Part shown: positions 26,701 to 41,385 of the stretch, one piece after another
How the letters are laid out: every line of letters starts with the position of its first letter
How positions within the stretch are numbered: position 1 is the stretch's first letter
Source of the DNA: Macquaria australasica
Lineage: Eukaryota; Chordata; Actinopteri; Centrarchiformes; Percichthyidae
NCBI GenBank assembly: GCA_005408345.1
Contig: SEMN01000135.1
Coordinates: 62,001 to 126,000 of the forward strand
DNA: 64,000 nucleotides
Direction of reading: 5' to 3'
Translations under genes and position numbers: made by a program
Notes under the pieces: model-generated
The model's database searches: none
Told to the model about the DNA's origin: nothing
The model's input: only the letters and a program-made list of their open reading frames with translations

Positions 26701-29700
26701 ACAGTTTTACAGTACTTCTACTTCACTTGACTACTTCTGTTTTATGCTACTTTATACTTCAACTTCAATAAAAGTCAGACGGAGATTTGGTACTTTCTAC
26801 TTCAATACATTTATATGATGGCTATTCTTCAATCTATTCTTGCTATTTGTTGTAATTTCTACAGTAGTTACTTATGATAGCATCAATTCATGCTAACAAA
26901 CGGTAGCACGAGCTGCATACAGTAATTGGCCTTGGCTTCACAGTTGGAACCTTACAGAACCAAGTCAGAGGATTGAGAAACTCCCTGTTTACTATCTAGT
27001 GCACTATATTTACTGTCCGCAAAATATAAAGTTGTTAAAATCAGTAATAAAAATCCAGTAACACAATATAAATATATAATAATCACAAGACTAGGTTTTC
27101 TGCATTAGGAGTACTTTTTACTTTTGATACTTTAAGCACATTTTGCTTATAATAAATCTATAAGAGTTTAAAAGCAGGACTTTACTTAAAGGATGTGAAT
27201 AAGACCTCAACTGACAGCAGGACATTAGTGGTTAAATGGTGTTTCCCGATATACTGTTGTTGTTTTTGCACACAGGGTTAATACAATATGACTTCTGTAG
27301 ATACACTGAAGCCCTCTGGATACTTGGAGAGCACTAAATGTCTGATTTGAACTCATGCTCTACAGATATTGATGGGATGGGGATGTAAAAGGACAGATGA
27401 GCCCATATTCTGCAGAATTTGTATTCCTGCTTTGCACCACCTTTGTTTGTGTATCTAGACGCTCGTCACACTATCACTCCCACATCGTAGGAAAAAGTGA
27501 GCGGCTACTGACCTAATTCGGGCTGGTCGGCCAACACTCCCTTTTCTGCTTTGGCCAGATAACGAACAGATTGCTCCACAGTCTCCTCGACCTCAGGCTC
27601 ATTTGTCTGAATCTACTGTAACACAGTTGATGGTATTAAGACTTACCCTCCTTTTTTTTCACTTAACCTTAAAAGCTGTTGAATTGCACAACTTTATCTA
27701 TCAGCTGTAAGACACCGACTCTGTCTGCAGAGTGATTTATTTGAATAATTATGTTTTCCTCAGTCTAAGATCAATTTTAAGAGTGAAGAATGATAATCTG
27801 ATATGAAAACTTGCATTACAGATGTTTTGGTCTGTAGGGCTTTCATATTATGCTTTGAAGTAAAACAGACGCTGCATTTTCTTATTTTGTCTTCATTAAT
27901 GTGGAGAAAATTGACAAAGCATTCATGTTTTCTCAACACTGCCCTGCACCAAAATTATAGTAGTTAAGAAAATTTTAGTTTTAGAAAGCTTTCCTCTTCA
28001 ACTACAGTGTGAATACGCATTTCCTTTTGATATAATGGAATAAAGTAGTTGTGGCTTATTTTGTTCTTGTTTGTGGACCGCCTTGTGAACACAGCCATTG
28101 CAGGTCATGCTTCTTGATTAACAATGTGTCATTGCTTGTTTTTGTTTTATTGGGGAGTTACTTCATAGACAAAATATGAAGACAAGGTGCACAGTTGGAC
28201 CGACTCTGCACTGCAGATGTGCAGGTACTGGTGCATCAGTACATGTTAGAAGACAGAAGGCACTAATATAAAACAGATACCACTCATGAAAGCATATTCT
28301 TTTACGTGTGCACCCTTACCTTAAAGTGTGTGTGAGAGACTGTCAATATATCACTCCACTACATCTGCAAACTAGGTGGTAATTAGGCCCAGAGAGTCGT
28401 CATTGCATGGCGTAATGTGATTACATCTCCCTGACAGAATGCAGCGATTAGACCTCACCGACCACAAGGACGCAAGACCGACTGCTTGTACTTTTCCAAC
28501 ATTTTTTAGGCTTGTTATAAAAGGAGAAAAACGCAACCCTAAAATAGAACTTGAATGTTGTTTACGTAATGCATTTGAGTGTGCAACTTTGGAATTTTTG
28601 CAGAGCTGCTCAACAAAAAAGCCAAACAAAAATTTAGTGGCACTATTTGCATGTGATAGAGGAATAGCCTGGTTCAGTCTTGTTGCTGGAATAATTTAAA
28701 AAAAAATCTATAAAATCAGCTTCTCATTTCAAAGTCAGAGGAGTGCAGAAGGTGTCTTCCAACATTTAAGGCCCATTTTCTGCATTAACATTGTGACCAG
28801 TATTTATGTGAGATTGTTTAATTGAGTGCATTTTTCCTTTAAAGGAGTAAAAGCCTCAGGGTTTACGTATGGGGGTGGGTTAACAGACTCAATAGCGTCT
28901 CTGTAAAGGTCTTATTCCAATCAAACAGGGACAAAACGGGGCAATTAGTGGCATAAGAGCAGTCACATGGTGCTTTGTGATGGCAAAATGGCACCCGTGA
29001 GTTTAATTACATATGAAATATAAAAATGAACTGAGCCACAGTGTTATTAGAGCATGTTGACAGCTTATTTGTAACTTCTAACATCTGTCAGGGTTAAAAA
29101 AAAAAAAGGACACAAACAACTAAATGGTCAACTGAATAGAGCCTGACAAATGATTATGATGCCTGGGAATCAGCAGGAGTGATGTATGAGCTAATCTTCT
29201 ATTTGTGAAAGGAAATAGCGCCAAGGGTGGAGGGGGCCGGGGTCAAGGAGGAAAAATGCAGCTAATGTAGAGTAAGCATGACATTTCTACACTTGCTGTG
29301 AACCGTGCGTGGCCTCTGCTAGAGCTGGAGACAGCGGATGATGGCGAGACTCAAATTGCAACAGACAAAATCCAAAGGCTGACATGTAAAGTTGACATTG
29401 TAGAGGATACATTTACCCGCCAGCAAAGGGCTAATCTCTCTGATTTACCTTCTTCTCGCATTTGTTCTAGCAGACACCTTCTTGCGTTACAGCTTGGCAA
29501 AACATGGCAAAGGGAAGCCATTTTTCTCTCCCGTCCTGTCAGGCTGGAAGGAAGCGACAGCGAGAAACTTGCACATTACGCCCTCGTAGCTGGCAGCTGC
29601 AGCGTCTGAACAATGAGCCTGTGCCTGCGCTCCCGGCCAAGTCAGTGTCGAGATAGTGAGTGAAATATGGAGGGAGGAAAGAGCCTGCCTGGATCTGGCA

Positions 29701-32700
29701 ACTCAAATGTCTCATTGTGGCGAATGGGTTATCTGGACGTGGCCACGATGAATTGTGTAAACAGGGAAAGTGACATTTTTGCCCTTTTCTTTTTAACAAA
29801 GACAGGATTAGTGCTGTGCTGTTGTAGGCCATTAACTTGATGGAAATGTAAGACATTAACACTTCACTTAAACCCTCCTATTTAGCATTTAATAGATTGT
29901 TTTAACACATTATGTAGTTGTAAGCAGGACATTTTTAAGCATTTATTAATATTGACATACAACTTCTCCTATGAAGCATCCCTAACTGGTGTATAAACAG
30001 TTAATGAATGATTGATAATAGTATTACATAGCTGTAATCATATTCTTACAATGTATTATAAATGTTTAAAAAACATTTATTACCTTTACACATATGTAAA
30101 ATCATTCACAGACAAGTTTTAAAACTACTATTACAAATGTGTTAAAAAAATGATTCACTCAAGGTCCACTTACTAACTTTCTTCCCGAGCTTTCAGCCAC
30201 ATTGCATGGCCTTCGTCAGCGGGTGGAGTTTTATCAGTTGTCAGGGAGAGTAGAGAAGCTTTTATAAAGGAATAAATACTCCAATAATACATATAATATT
30301 TATCAAATGTTTATATACTGCTTATAAATGCTAAATAAGAGGGTTTAAAATAAAGTGTTATGTTTCGTTTATTTGAGGTCAGTATTTGTCAGTGGCTAGT
30401 GTAACAGTACAGAGAATGGGGCTCGCTAAAAGCAAAACTCTTATTTGGGCCATAAATAGGTCGCTGCTAACGCCTGAAGGCAAAATGAAGCACATAAAAA
30501 CCTGGACACTCCATGACAGCATATTTCAGCAGATGTTGAAATATGTTTAAATACTAATAAAATAAAGTAAATAATCGGCAAGACCTTGACAGATGAGTCT
30601 ACTAAGGACGTTTATGTCAGCACAACTCATGACCTTATATCCTGTTTCAACCACTGGGAGGAAGAGTCCGTTTAAGCCGGCCTTACAGGCAACAAAACCC
30701 CACCTGCTGGACCGTTTTTGGCACAAAAAAAGAATCACTTTACTACATTGTAGTATGAAAATGTTAGCCTACAAGACCTCCCTCTCATACGGGAAGTTCC
30801 CATCGCACCACATGTCACTCATATGACTGTGAAGGTAACCTTTCTGTGTAAACAAAGCAGTAAATAATAGCATCCTGTCAATTGGTGGCAGCGGTAGTGA
30901 TTTATGGCACTATTGTTGCTTTCCACCTCATATTAAACTCGACTAAAAGCTCTGGGTCAAGACAAAACAGCCACAACAAACGACACAACACAAAATCAAA
31001 TCATCGCTGAAAAGTCTATTTCAAGCAGAGAATGGATGGAGATGGACTAATAATTATATACTTGCTATTAATTTTGTGGTATTTTGATGAAAATAAGTTG
31101 CATATTAATGCTTTAAGTAACTCCAGAATACGACAACTTGTGTTCACACTTTGGTTTTTGTACAGATTACACAAACAAGATATAGCATGTTAATTAGAGA
31201 GCTTTAGGTGCTGGTGGGCGGATTTTGTTACCTTTAGACAGAGCCGGGCTAGTTGTTTCCCCTTGTTTCCAGTCTTTATGCTAAGCTAAGTTAACCGGCT
31301 GCTGGCTGTAGCTTCATATTTAACGGACAAATATGACAGTGGTATTGATCTTCTCACCTAACTAGCTATTCCTTTATATTGTCAGACTAAAGCTTTTAGA
31401 CAGAACATATTCACAAAAAGAATGAAGGGTGTAAAAAAGGCTGGTGACTAAGCAGAGGATCTGCTTTTATTTCCATTCTCTAACATTATTTCTTGGTTAT
31501 ATTTTAGTGTCTAATAACTGACAAACCTAAGCTTAACCTGAATTTGGAAATCAGTTTCTTTTCAGAATTTCTAGTATGTTAACTGTATAAGCAACTATAG
31601 ATATACTGTAAGATAAATATTTTGTTATCCATTAAACAAATCCACTTTGTGAAGTCATTGCGTCTGCAGCCACCATTGGGATTTTATGGGATTTGTGTAA
31701 AATTGAAAATAGCTCTTGTAACTTTCTCAGGGTGTTAGGAAGCAACTGATTTGGAGGTGGTAACTGTTAATTAGGGATGTTTATAGGGAGCAGGGTTTCA
31801 TTTACTTTTCCTTGACGAAGTTTGTCTGACAGAGACCGAAAAACAAAGCTACTGTTTTGGTTACTTGTTACTTGTGAATGCAGCTCTTTATTTGTGGCTA
31901 AGGGAGTTGGATTTTCTTGTATTCAGGTATGGTATAACATATAAGAGCGAGAGAAACACTGAGAAAGAAAGGAAGAAGTGAGTTTGTAGTTACCTGTGGG
32001 AGTGAAAAAATCTCAAGGCTGTATGTTGAGCTCAAGAAGGACCTGTCGGGACTGAGGTGGTCGGGTGTCAAGCTGTGATATGGAAACCAAAATTTAAAAC
32101 TTTGGGGATCGACTCTTTTGGCGGGGAACAATGGAGACCTGTCAAAGGGACCACCCTGTCGCAGTGCATCCTGGGCTTTGACAAGCCTCTCAGACCAACC
32201 AGGAAATAAGAGCCACGGTTGGGTTTTAAATTCCCTCCTCGCAGATCCGATGCAAGGTGCTGGAGATGATTGATGAGAAGGCTTTCCTGTAAGGTTATGA
32301 GACTGGAGAATAGCTGGCACTGGTCTGTTTTTAGGCTTGAGATACGAGGGTAAACATTATCTTTTCAGACACACCTTTTCCCTCAATAGTAATTACTGTT
32401 TTTATAAATATTTCAAGGAAATTATTAAAACTTTGTTATGTATCTGTGAGTAATGTCGTGAGAAATATTTTCTATAAAAGAACGTGGAAGCAATGTTTAA
32501 CAGTTTAATCTTTTACAAGCCCACCAAGCCTCTGCAAAAACCCTGCAGAAATGTAATTTAACTCTCAATAATATGCATGACTTAAGAGAAAACCAAATTC
32601 TGTCTTTTTATGGCAGGAGACGAGACCAGTTCCAAGCTAATTAATACACCAGTACAACAAGCCTGATGGCTCCTATGGTTAATCATTTATACTCATATTT

Positions 32701-35700
32701 AACCCACAAAACGTAGAATACACTTTTTGTCATAACAGCAAAACAAACAACATCCACCTTCCACCGCCCAAAACTCTAAACCGCACTCTTCCTAGAAGTC
32801 ATTTCCAGAGCAAAACGGTCTTTTTGATCCAGGCCCAAAACCTCAATTGCACTGTATTTTTCCAAGATTAAATTATGCAGTCAACTTAGTTTTACTCAAA
32901 AAATCTCCTATCCTGATGTTGCATTGACCTGGTGAGGAGCTGCACCCTCACTGAGCCATAAACAGCTGGCACTTAGTTTGATGCCCTTGTAGCACTGAAG
33001 GATAAAGACGTCCGAGTAGATAATATTTTGATGGGGTTGCAGCAGGATTTAAGATAGCCTGTGCTACTTCACCATTAAAGATTAGAGCGAGGAAATCAGA
33101 CTTTTGTCAAAGTCCAGGGGCTGATATCTCCGGACAAATGTTTTTGGGCTTGAAAACGAGCAAATCCTCCTGGCAGGGACAGAGGTGGGTGGGTGGGTGG
33201 GTGGGGAGCATGACTAAAGGGTGGAAAAATGGTTTAAAGGGTCTATCCAGTTTCAGGAGCCTCTCATGGCTTAGTGAAGTGGAAGAAAGGGGAAGTATCC
33301 ATGTCAGCAAGGAGACAAGTAAGGTTGGATACTAAAGTCTTACGAGGCTTCTGCAAAGAGCCGAGTGTGACATTAAATGTTTTATGCTTCTTTTGTTCTG
33401 GTTTCTTTGATCGAGTCACCTGGATAAATACAGCAAGGTTGTCCTTATCTCATTCCTCCAGTAGGACACTAATATTTTGTTTTATTATCAGTCCACAAGT
33501 ATTACAGTGTCCCAGTGCCAAAGCAGAGAATATCAGTTCTTCTCTCCTCATATCACCTATAATATGAATAAAAGCATCCAACAATTTAAGAGTGGTTCTT
33601 GTAATGTTTAAGCATGCCAGGGAGGAGGTATGGTATCTGCGGTTTGGACAAAGAGCAAACACAAGAGAGAATAAATGCTATGCCTGGATCTCTCTAATTT
33701 AATGTAAGTATAGCATGAGCTCATTCCTAAGGCGCACTCTTTTTTTTTTTTTTTCAAACAAAGAAAATTATGAGCTCACATTTCGAGAAGCCGTATATTA
33801 TGCTCAACCCAAAATAACATAAAAATCTGATTTAGCAGCTATTCTTCTGCTGTTAGGCCTTGGCGTCCTTTCAGAGGGACTGCACTGCATCCAGATTTTG
33901 ATATTACATTTGAAATGGAAGCCTTTCTCTTGCTGGGAAGGGTCAAAATGAAATGCATTTTTAAGATCAAATGAAAAACTGATTTGGCATTTGTTTTGAG
34001 CCCAAACACAAGTATATTCCTGAAAACAGTGGTTAGGTGTCTTTATTTCATTAGGCTCCCCTAACTCAAGGCCTTGGGGTGCTTTTGGGAGCCCAAATGT
34101 TGAAAACTAGGCATGTGATGGGAAGGTTATCGGCTCAAAAAGTGCTGTTAAGGTTACTTTGGGCAACTTTTGAGAGCTTAAGCCCCAGTTAAGCCCCAAC
34201 TACTCGTGTGGAGCAGCTGAGCGGCCAATGGTACGAGACTGCTGTTGCATTAGCAATCTCCCAGGTGTATATGTACAGTATAATGCTGCAGAGGAGAGTG
34301 TTGCAGAAAAAGAATGTGTCATGCAAAGTGCAATTATAATCTTCCTTGTATAAATAACAGATGGAAAAAAAAACACGAGTTTTGCACGTCAAACTTGTTC
34401 TTCATGGAACAGCTGAATAATTCAAAAGGTTTTAGCATTTGCAAAACATCTGATTGGATAACTATGTATCAAATGAAATAAAAAGAAAAAAGATTGAATG
34501 TCTCGCACAGGTTTTAAGTGTCAGATCAGAATCTAGTAAAGGCTGTAAGTGCTTCGGCAATTATAAAAGTTACTGTTAAGGTTTCAAAATGTAGGAAAAA
34601 AACAAGAGGACAGAAGTGTATGTAAAGATCCACTCAACTACGCCAACAGATGTTTCTTACATTTTTTAAATATCTTGTAAAACCTCTCAAGACTAGGCGC
34701 CCTGCCAGAGCTAATTGAACTAAAAGAAATGAAAATCACCATCAATCCTCATCAACACTGGAAGTCAGTGGACAAAGCTAAACCTCATAACCATCAGAGC
34801 TAAAATGCCTCTCTGGAATCCCTCCAGATGTGAGCCATCTGTTGTGTTCAGTCACTGAGGTGAGACTAGTCGTGTCTATGCAGACGGTGACATCACCCAG
34901 AATAGAGACGGGCTAAAATCCAACATTCAGGCCTTTCATTAATAATGCTGCTGATCCAAGCCTTTCAGGCAGCCCCTTGACATGCACTAAGGTATCCCAC
35001 CGGTGCACTTCATCAACATTATAAGTGTTTTCTGCCATGGGGATCCTAATGCAGCCAAGAGACCCAAAAACACCAGGGCTGCACTGTACTGCAGAATCCC
35101 TAACATGCTCCTTCCTTCTCTATGTCCCTGAGAGGTTTCAGATTTTATGGACTGGCATGAAGTCATGGTTAAAACAGCTACGAAAGTGTGCAAATCTGAC
35201 CTGTTTAAACCAGGTTGCAGGATAAAAGGTGACCTGAAGATAAAACTGTTTTTGGACATATTTGCAAAAACAATGTAAGCTTCAAGTCTCTAGGTGGGCA
35301 TTTACCATGGTAACGGTTGACTGTAGTCTGAGAGCTGGCATTGCTAGGAGACACACTGTCAACTTCCACTACTGACTGGAGCACGTTATAGCTCTATATA
35401 GCCTACGACCACTGATACAAGACTCCCCCCCCCTTTTTCAGAGCTGGTTAGCACTTTAAGACATTGGCCCCTTTATAACATTCAGCATCTGGGAGGACCC
35501 ATCGTACTGTTGAGTTTATATTCAACTCGGAAAGTGGAAGCTAACAAGATAATACTAATGTAAGCACTGATTCCACCAGCTGTTACTTTTCTTTCATGTA
35601 ATTTCAAGTCAGACTGATCAGACTTGAGCAGTCCTGTAACCTCCTGTAACCTCAGGACTCTGTATGTTAACCTACGATTTAAATCAAGACACAGAGTAAC

Positions 35701-38700
35701 TAACGTATGGAGTCACAGAGTGCTCAAACCACAGACAGTACCAAGAGCTACAGCAAAACCTTGTCACTAAATAATAATAACAACCCCTTTTTTACACTTC
35801 CCACACTTCCCACAAACAGTGCTTATTACAGTCACAACATGCGTTCAACTGGCCTACTGCTGATATGAAGCCACATAAACCCTTTAAATGCAGGGGGACT
35901 TGATTTGATGACTATAATGGACACCAGTGTCCTGGAGTGGAACAGCATCACTAATACCATTTTGAAAAAAATTTACAATTCAAGATACATGCTATTTAGT
36001 TGCCTCACAATAAAGAGTGCAATCAAGCATCCATCGATTCTACAAGGGATTAACTCAAGCTATTTGCATCATCAGTCAACATCTAAATTAAATTAAATCA
36101 TTTTGCGCAGTGACTAAATAACCCACGGGAGACAAAAGGATGCCACACTGCCAAGAAAAACATGTCTTTTAACAGATAAAAATGTTGAGACAACAAATAC
36201 AGATGTGGGGATGACATACAACAATCCATGAGAAATTGAAGTGATGACCTGGCAGCTAAATGGTATGAGCCTCAGTCTGCTGCTTCTCCTCACTTTAATT
36301 CAGAGACAATTTGAGGCCAGTTGCCAAGTAATTGGGATAATGAAAGCTGTACGCCTGCACAGGAAGTGAGCAGACAATAGAAAGAGCTTGTGTCCAGGAT
36401 CCCAAACCGCCGCCCAGCCGGGGTCTCATCCCCTCTGAGCACTCTGGGAGGGGAGTGATGTCACCCCTAACACACCCACTAAGACAGACGATCACGCAGA
36501 CACACACTCGCAGACTCGCAGTCCATCACAGCTCTGTCTCGCTTAAATAAATTCCAGCGTCACACCCCACATCCCGAATCACTATCATTTACATTCCTCC
36601 TGAACACAAAGAGGAGAGCAGCGAGTGGGAGGATCCGGGGTGAGCAAGCAGCTGGCTGGCCGTGATGGAAAGGCTGAGAGAACAGCAGGAAGATAAGACG
36701 AGATGGAGGAAGGAGGAGAGAGAGAGGAAGACGAGAAAGGGAAGGAGAAAGAGACAAGGAAAGGAAGAGAGAGGGGAAGGGAGGAACAATAAATGGTTTC
36801 TAAAACAACATGTAAAGGAAATAGTTATAGTAGGCAGTGGTTGCTGAAGGGTCACAGGCATGTGGCAAAAAAGGACCTGGCTCAAGATTTATTAGATTAA
36901 CAGTGGTGTAAGATCAGAAAACGCTTATATGGGTCATTTTAGAGTTTTATTATTTCGCTTAGGTTTTAAAACTTATTGAATTATCTTCATACATACAGTA
37001 TAATACAACAATCACCTGTAATCTGATAGCACTTCTCCAGTAAATGTAGACAATCAGTCTAATCCCCTCACATGTCGGGCCGTTATTGCTGAAAAATGAT
37101 ATGTGTCATCTGAGGTCTTGCTCGTCTGTAGAGGTGAACGGAGCCAAAGCGTTATGAGAGCTTTCAGACAAATGAATGATGAATGAGGACATCTGGCGAG
37201 TTTCGTCAGGGGTGCGTCATCTGCAGAGAGAGACTGTGATGACAGAAAGAAGGACAGACAGACTGACAGATATGGTGGAAGGAAGGATTTCTGATTAATC
37301 AGAAACATTGAAAACCTACCGAGTTATAAATAAATTAGACCTTGGATGCCATTGAATACCCCATAAATTGCTCATTGTCTGTCCAAAATCAGTTACACTA
37401 GTTACAACGTAGCAGTTAATCTTGACTTTACACTCCAACTAAGACTCAAACTTATGCTTAACTGGTGCAACAGGCTACAAAACAATAAAGATGGAGAATG
37501 TTGCCCTCAAAAGGTGTTGGAATCAGAAAATGGGTCATAATAAAAAAAAAAAACTAGATCCGCTGCTGATGTGGGAAACAAATGTATTAAGAATCCTTGT
37601 TATGTGCCAACTCCAAGGCTAGAACAAGAATTCCTCTAGGCCAGCTAAACACCCTACATAGGCATACATTTATACACTTTGTTTTTCACACGTAAATCTC
37701 CCTCAAATAGCATGATGAGGCTTACTACCTAAATGCCAAAAGTGTGTTCTCATGTCTGTTACATAAAAACCTTTCCTTGTCCAACTTGTTGCTTTGCGGC
37801 TCATCTGCACTCTCCTCTGACTCAAACGGATCCTCGTGCATGACGGCCTTTGGAGCTGTCCCCTTAATCTGGCCAGTGTTGAAATAGCAATGTGATAACA
37901 CCCGTATCAGCGGAGTGCATTTCGCAGAGGACGAGGCTTTTGGATTTTTTCCATTAATGCAGTTGTGAAAGGATGACCTGATTAGGAAACTCATTTCCTG
38001 TGTTTAAAGATGCTGGACAGTGTTTGCAGAGAAGTCAGAGAGTGAGTAAATGGGAGAGATTTCTAAGTAGGAGTTGGATACACAGCACTGATGGTTTCCT
38101 CTGCTGTAGACCCAATATTCAACAGAAGTTTGTTTGTCCTCAACTGTTATGACAATGTGTGTCGGAAAGAGTAGGTGGTTAAAACTATGTTAGCTCAGAG
38201 ACATGAGCTGTTTACTTCAAGTATACTGAATTCAAATGGAACTAACGTCAAATAAAATACAACATGCATTTCCTTAAAACTTCACTCCATTGGCTGGTGG
38301 CCACATTGTAATTTTTAAAGGCTGAACCAACATTTAGACATGTATGCTCCCCCGTAAACACACTCGCACTGAAGGCTGAAGTGCACTTATCTTTAATTGC
38401 GTAAATATAACCTTTGTTTTGGTGCAGGCTGAGGGGCTGATTAGGACAGAGGTGAGGCTGGGATGTTGATGTTCATGAGAATACTGCTTTTATAGCTCAA
38501 AAGAAGAGATTAACAGGTAGATCTACAAGCGCACAGGTGTGACAAATGGCAGGGAAGATTTCAAGCTTTACGACCTCACAACTTCTCAGCTCCTTGAAAT
38601 CTGATTAGAGAGCCACTCTCGTACGCCTCCACGGACTGCGTGAGATCAATGCTAATCCATCAGGAAACCATCAAAGAGTCTCTGGAGGCAGATCCACCCT

Positions 38701-41337
38701 GCTCACCTGACAGCTGGCCAGATTAGTGCGTGTATGTGTGTGTGTATATCACTTCCTTTCTTCCTGTGAATTTGCTGCTAAGTTACAAGATCCATGTTCT
38801 TTTGTTTAGCTATTGTCATTGTTAGAGTAGGGTGTGAAGCCTAATGGGATGAGCACATTCGGAGCATAACGGGTGGCGTCGATGAAGGGCTACTTGGGAA
38901 TCATTGCTGTAGGGCACGTACTTCATTGAGGTGTTAGCAGTTAAACATGCCAAAAACTACCACAGCTAAGTCTACATCATATCAAAAGTCTACGTAATAG
39001 GGGGCAGAGTCTGAAAGAATATTGTGTAAAATATCGGTCTCTTTCACAGCTATACTCTGTATACATACTCAGCTATGTTGTTCTATATGTTGCAAAGACA
39101 AGGGTCACTGCAGACTTTTGCTGTATTAAACCAAAACCATGGTCTATCCATAACATTCAGTACCTAAAAATAACCATAAAAACATTTAATGATGCTGTAG
39201 TCATTATTAGTAGTGTATAAAAGGATATTGTTTTGCAAGATCGGATATTTTGGCAGAAAACAAATGAAATATGTTGTCAGTGAACATTTCACTAATATGT
39301 ACAGCCAGGAGATACCAAGATCTTTCCATAGTGCACATGTAATGGCTGGTGGTTGATGTGTGGCCCCGGGGCTTTGAAATCCACCACCTCTGTGCAAACA
39401 GCGATCGGAACATCCCCCCTTAAGTGTTAGTGATTTACATCAAAGTCCAAAGTGCTGCAGGGGTAATGATTATCAGCTGTACCAATTGAGGGCAGCAGAC
39501 ACACGCCTGCCCTGTCGACTACACACACACACACACATGTACACACTTTCGCACTGCAAGTGTGATCCTTTTGTTAGGCAATAGCTGTTGTTAGTCTGTA
39601 AATTACAGCCTGTCTGCCTGGTGCAGCCCTTCAATCTGAAGCTGCAAGATTGATTCCTGCCTATAATCTTATATCACTCCATGGTGGGATGACGTGTTGC
39701 ATTCCTTATGCAGCCGGGTATAGGGAACTATTTGTTCCTATCGCTGAAGTAGGGAAAGAACAACAAGATTGTCCCATCAAGAAAAAGGAAAAATAGGCTG
39801 TGCTGTACCTCTACCCAAAATAGTTTGTCTCAATTATACAACCCATGTAGACTGAAATGGTAAATGAAATGGGGAATCTTTCACATTTCAAGCTACAAAG
39901 GATGAGTAATTATTGCTGTGTTGTAAAAGGTTTCATAGATCATAAAAAACATTTAACCCTTCTGTTCAAACAAAGCAGAACACAAATAAGAATCGTAGTT
40001 ATGTAACAGCGAAAGTGAGTTATGGAGACAGGTACAGACTCAACAGAAACATAAGGAGGGAAAAAGTTGATCCATATCATATCTGATCCTGAACATCAAA
40101 GTTAAGTCAGCATTAGTAGCAAACTTCAATGAAGGAAACTGGAGAAACTTTTGTGAGTGATACGTATCTGGAGAAGAAAATACTTTTTTTCTCTAATGAG
40201 GGTAGCAAACATGCCTTAAGAGCTACAAATCTCCCCAGGGGTTACAGCTGGCAGAAAGAGGGGGTGAAAGGTCAAGGTCTTCCCCCACCCTTACTTTTCA
40301 CTAGAGAGACAGACACAAAAAGACATGTGCCAGGCATGGACATGGGGTGCACAGACTAAAATCACTTAAGATAGAATAAAAAACAGATGAAATCTTGAAG
40401 ACAATACAAAAAAGGAAAAGAGAGAATGCAGGTTAAAGAGAGAGAACACAAACACAGATGATTCAAGCCTAGTATTTTACAACTATTTGGAGTGTTCAGC
40501 ATGTCATCGCAACAACGAACAAAAGGTCTCCAGCCAGAGAATGGCCGTAAAAACGGATTTTGGCCATAAAAGGCCAGCAAATGTCCACATGAGGGTTTTC
40601 AGCCTGGCAATCAAAATTACGTTCCATTTTAACAGCGAAGCCCATGCCGAGGCCCAGGCTGAGATCAGAAACGAGAGACGGACAGAAAAAAAACAGAAGT
40701 GGTGGACGGAGAGAAACTGTGAAGGAGGGAGAGAAACACAAGAGAGGGGGACAAGGGATAAACAAACAGAAAGAGGAATGCGGAGACACTGGGATATAAA
40801 GAGTGAAAGAATTCCAGCGAGAAACAGAGATAGACCAAGAGAGGGGGAAGAGGGAAGGAGACATATGGATTTGATTACAAGCCGATGATGTCATGTTTGT
40901 ATGTCAGGTAATCAGCCTTGAGGGCTGTGTGTATCGCACAAGCATGTGTGTGTCAGACAGCGCTGAGTGTACAGGGCAAGACCGGGCCTCGTCTGTGACG
41001 GCTGCAGCGAGGTGGTTTGTCTGATGTGCAACAGAAATCACACCAAACACAGAATCACACTCAGTGGAGAGGGTGAGTGTGTGCTTTTGTCTCTGGCTTC
41101 GTCTGGATCTGCTGCATGCAGACGGCTGATCAGATCCTTACCTCACACATATAGCTACAGGGCAAAAAAAAACCCCAAACGTGCAAATGTGTGTGACAGA
41201 CTTGCATTCACTTCTGTGGCTCTCACAGAGGTAGGAAAACGTATTGCGCCCTGCGATATGTCTTGTTTCCATCTGGTTTGGACATTAATGGTTTTATCAG
41301 ATTCATGCTAGATATCAGGTGCCAGCCAGTGCGCGTG

Positions 41338-41385
<48 letters not shown>

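Noticed and set aside
31898..32320. 140-codon - strand open frame
   Set aside because: No recognisable domain, no homologue by recall and no supporting splice or promoter signals. A length of 140 codons is within chance expectation for 64 kb.
36500..36645. Possible alternative promoter/first exon ending near 'ggatccgg|ggtgagc'
   Set aside because: Only a weak 'cttaaataaatt' and one donor-like site are present, and there is no CpG cluster or recognised factor site. The candidate at 46.5 kb is better supported.
40487..40894. Paired ~130-codon frames on both strands
   Set aside because: Both come from a GA-rich low-complexity tract.
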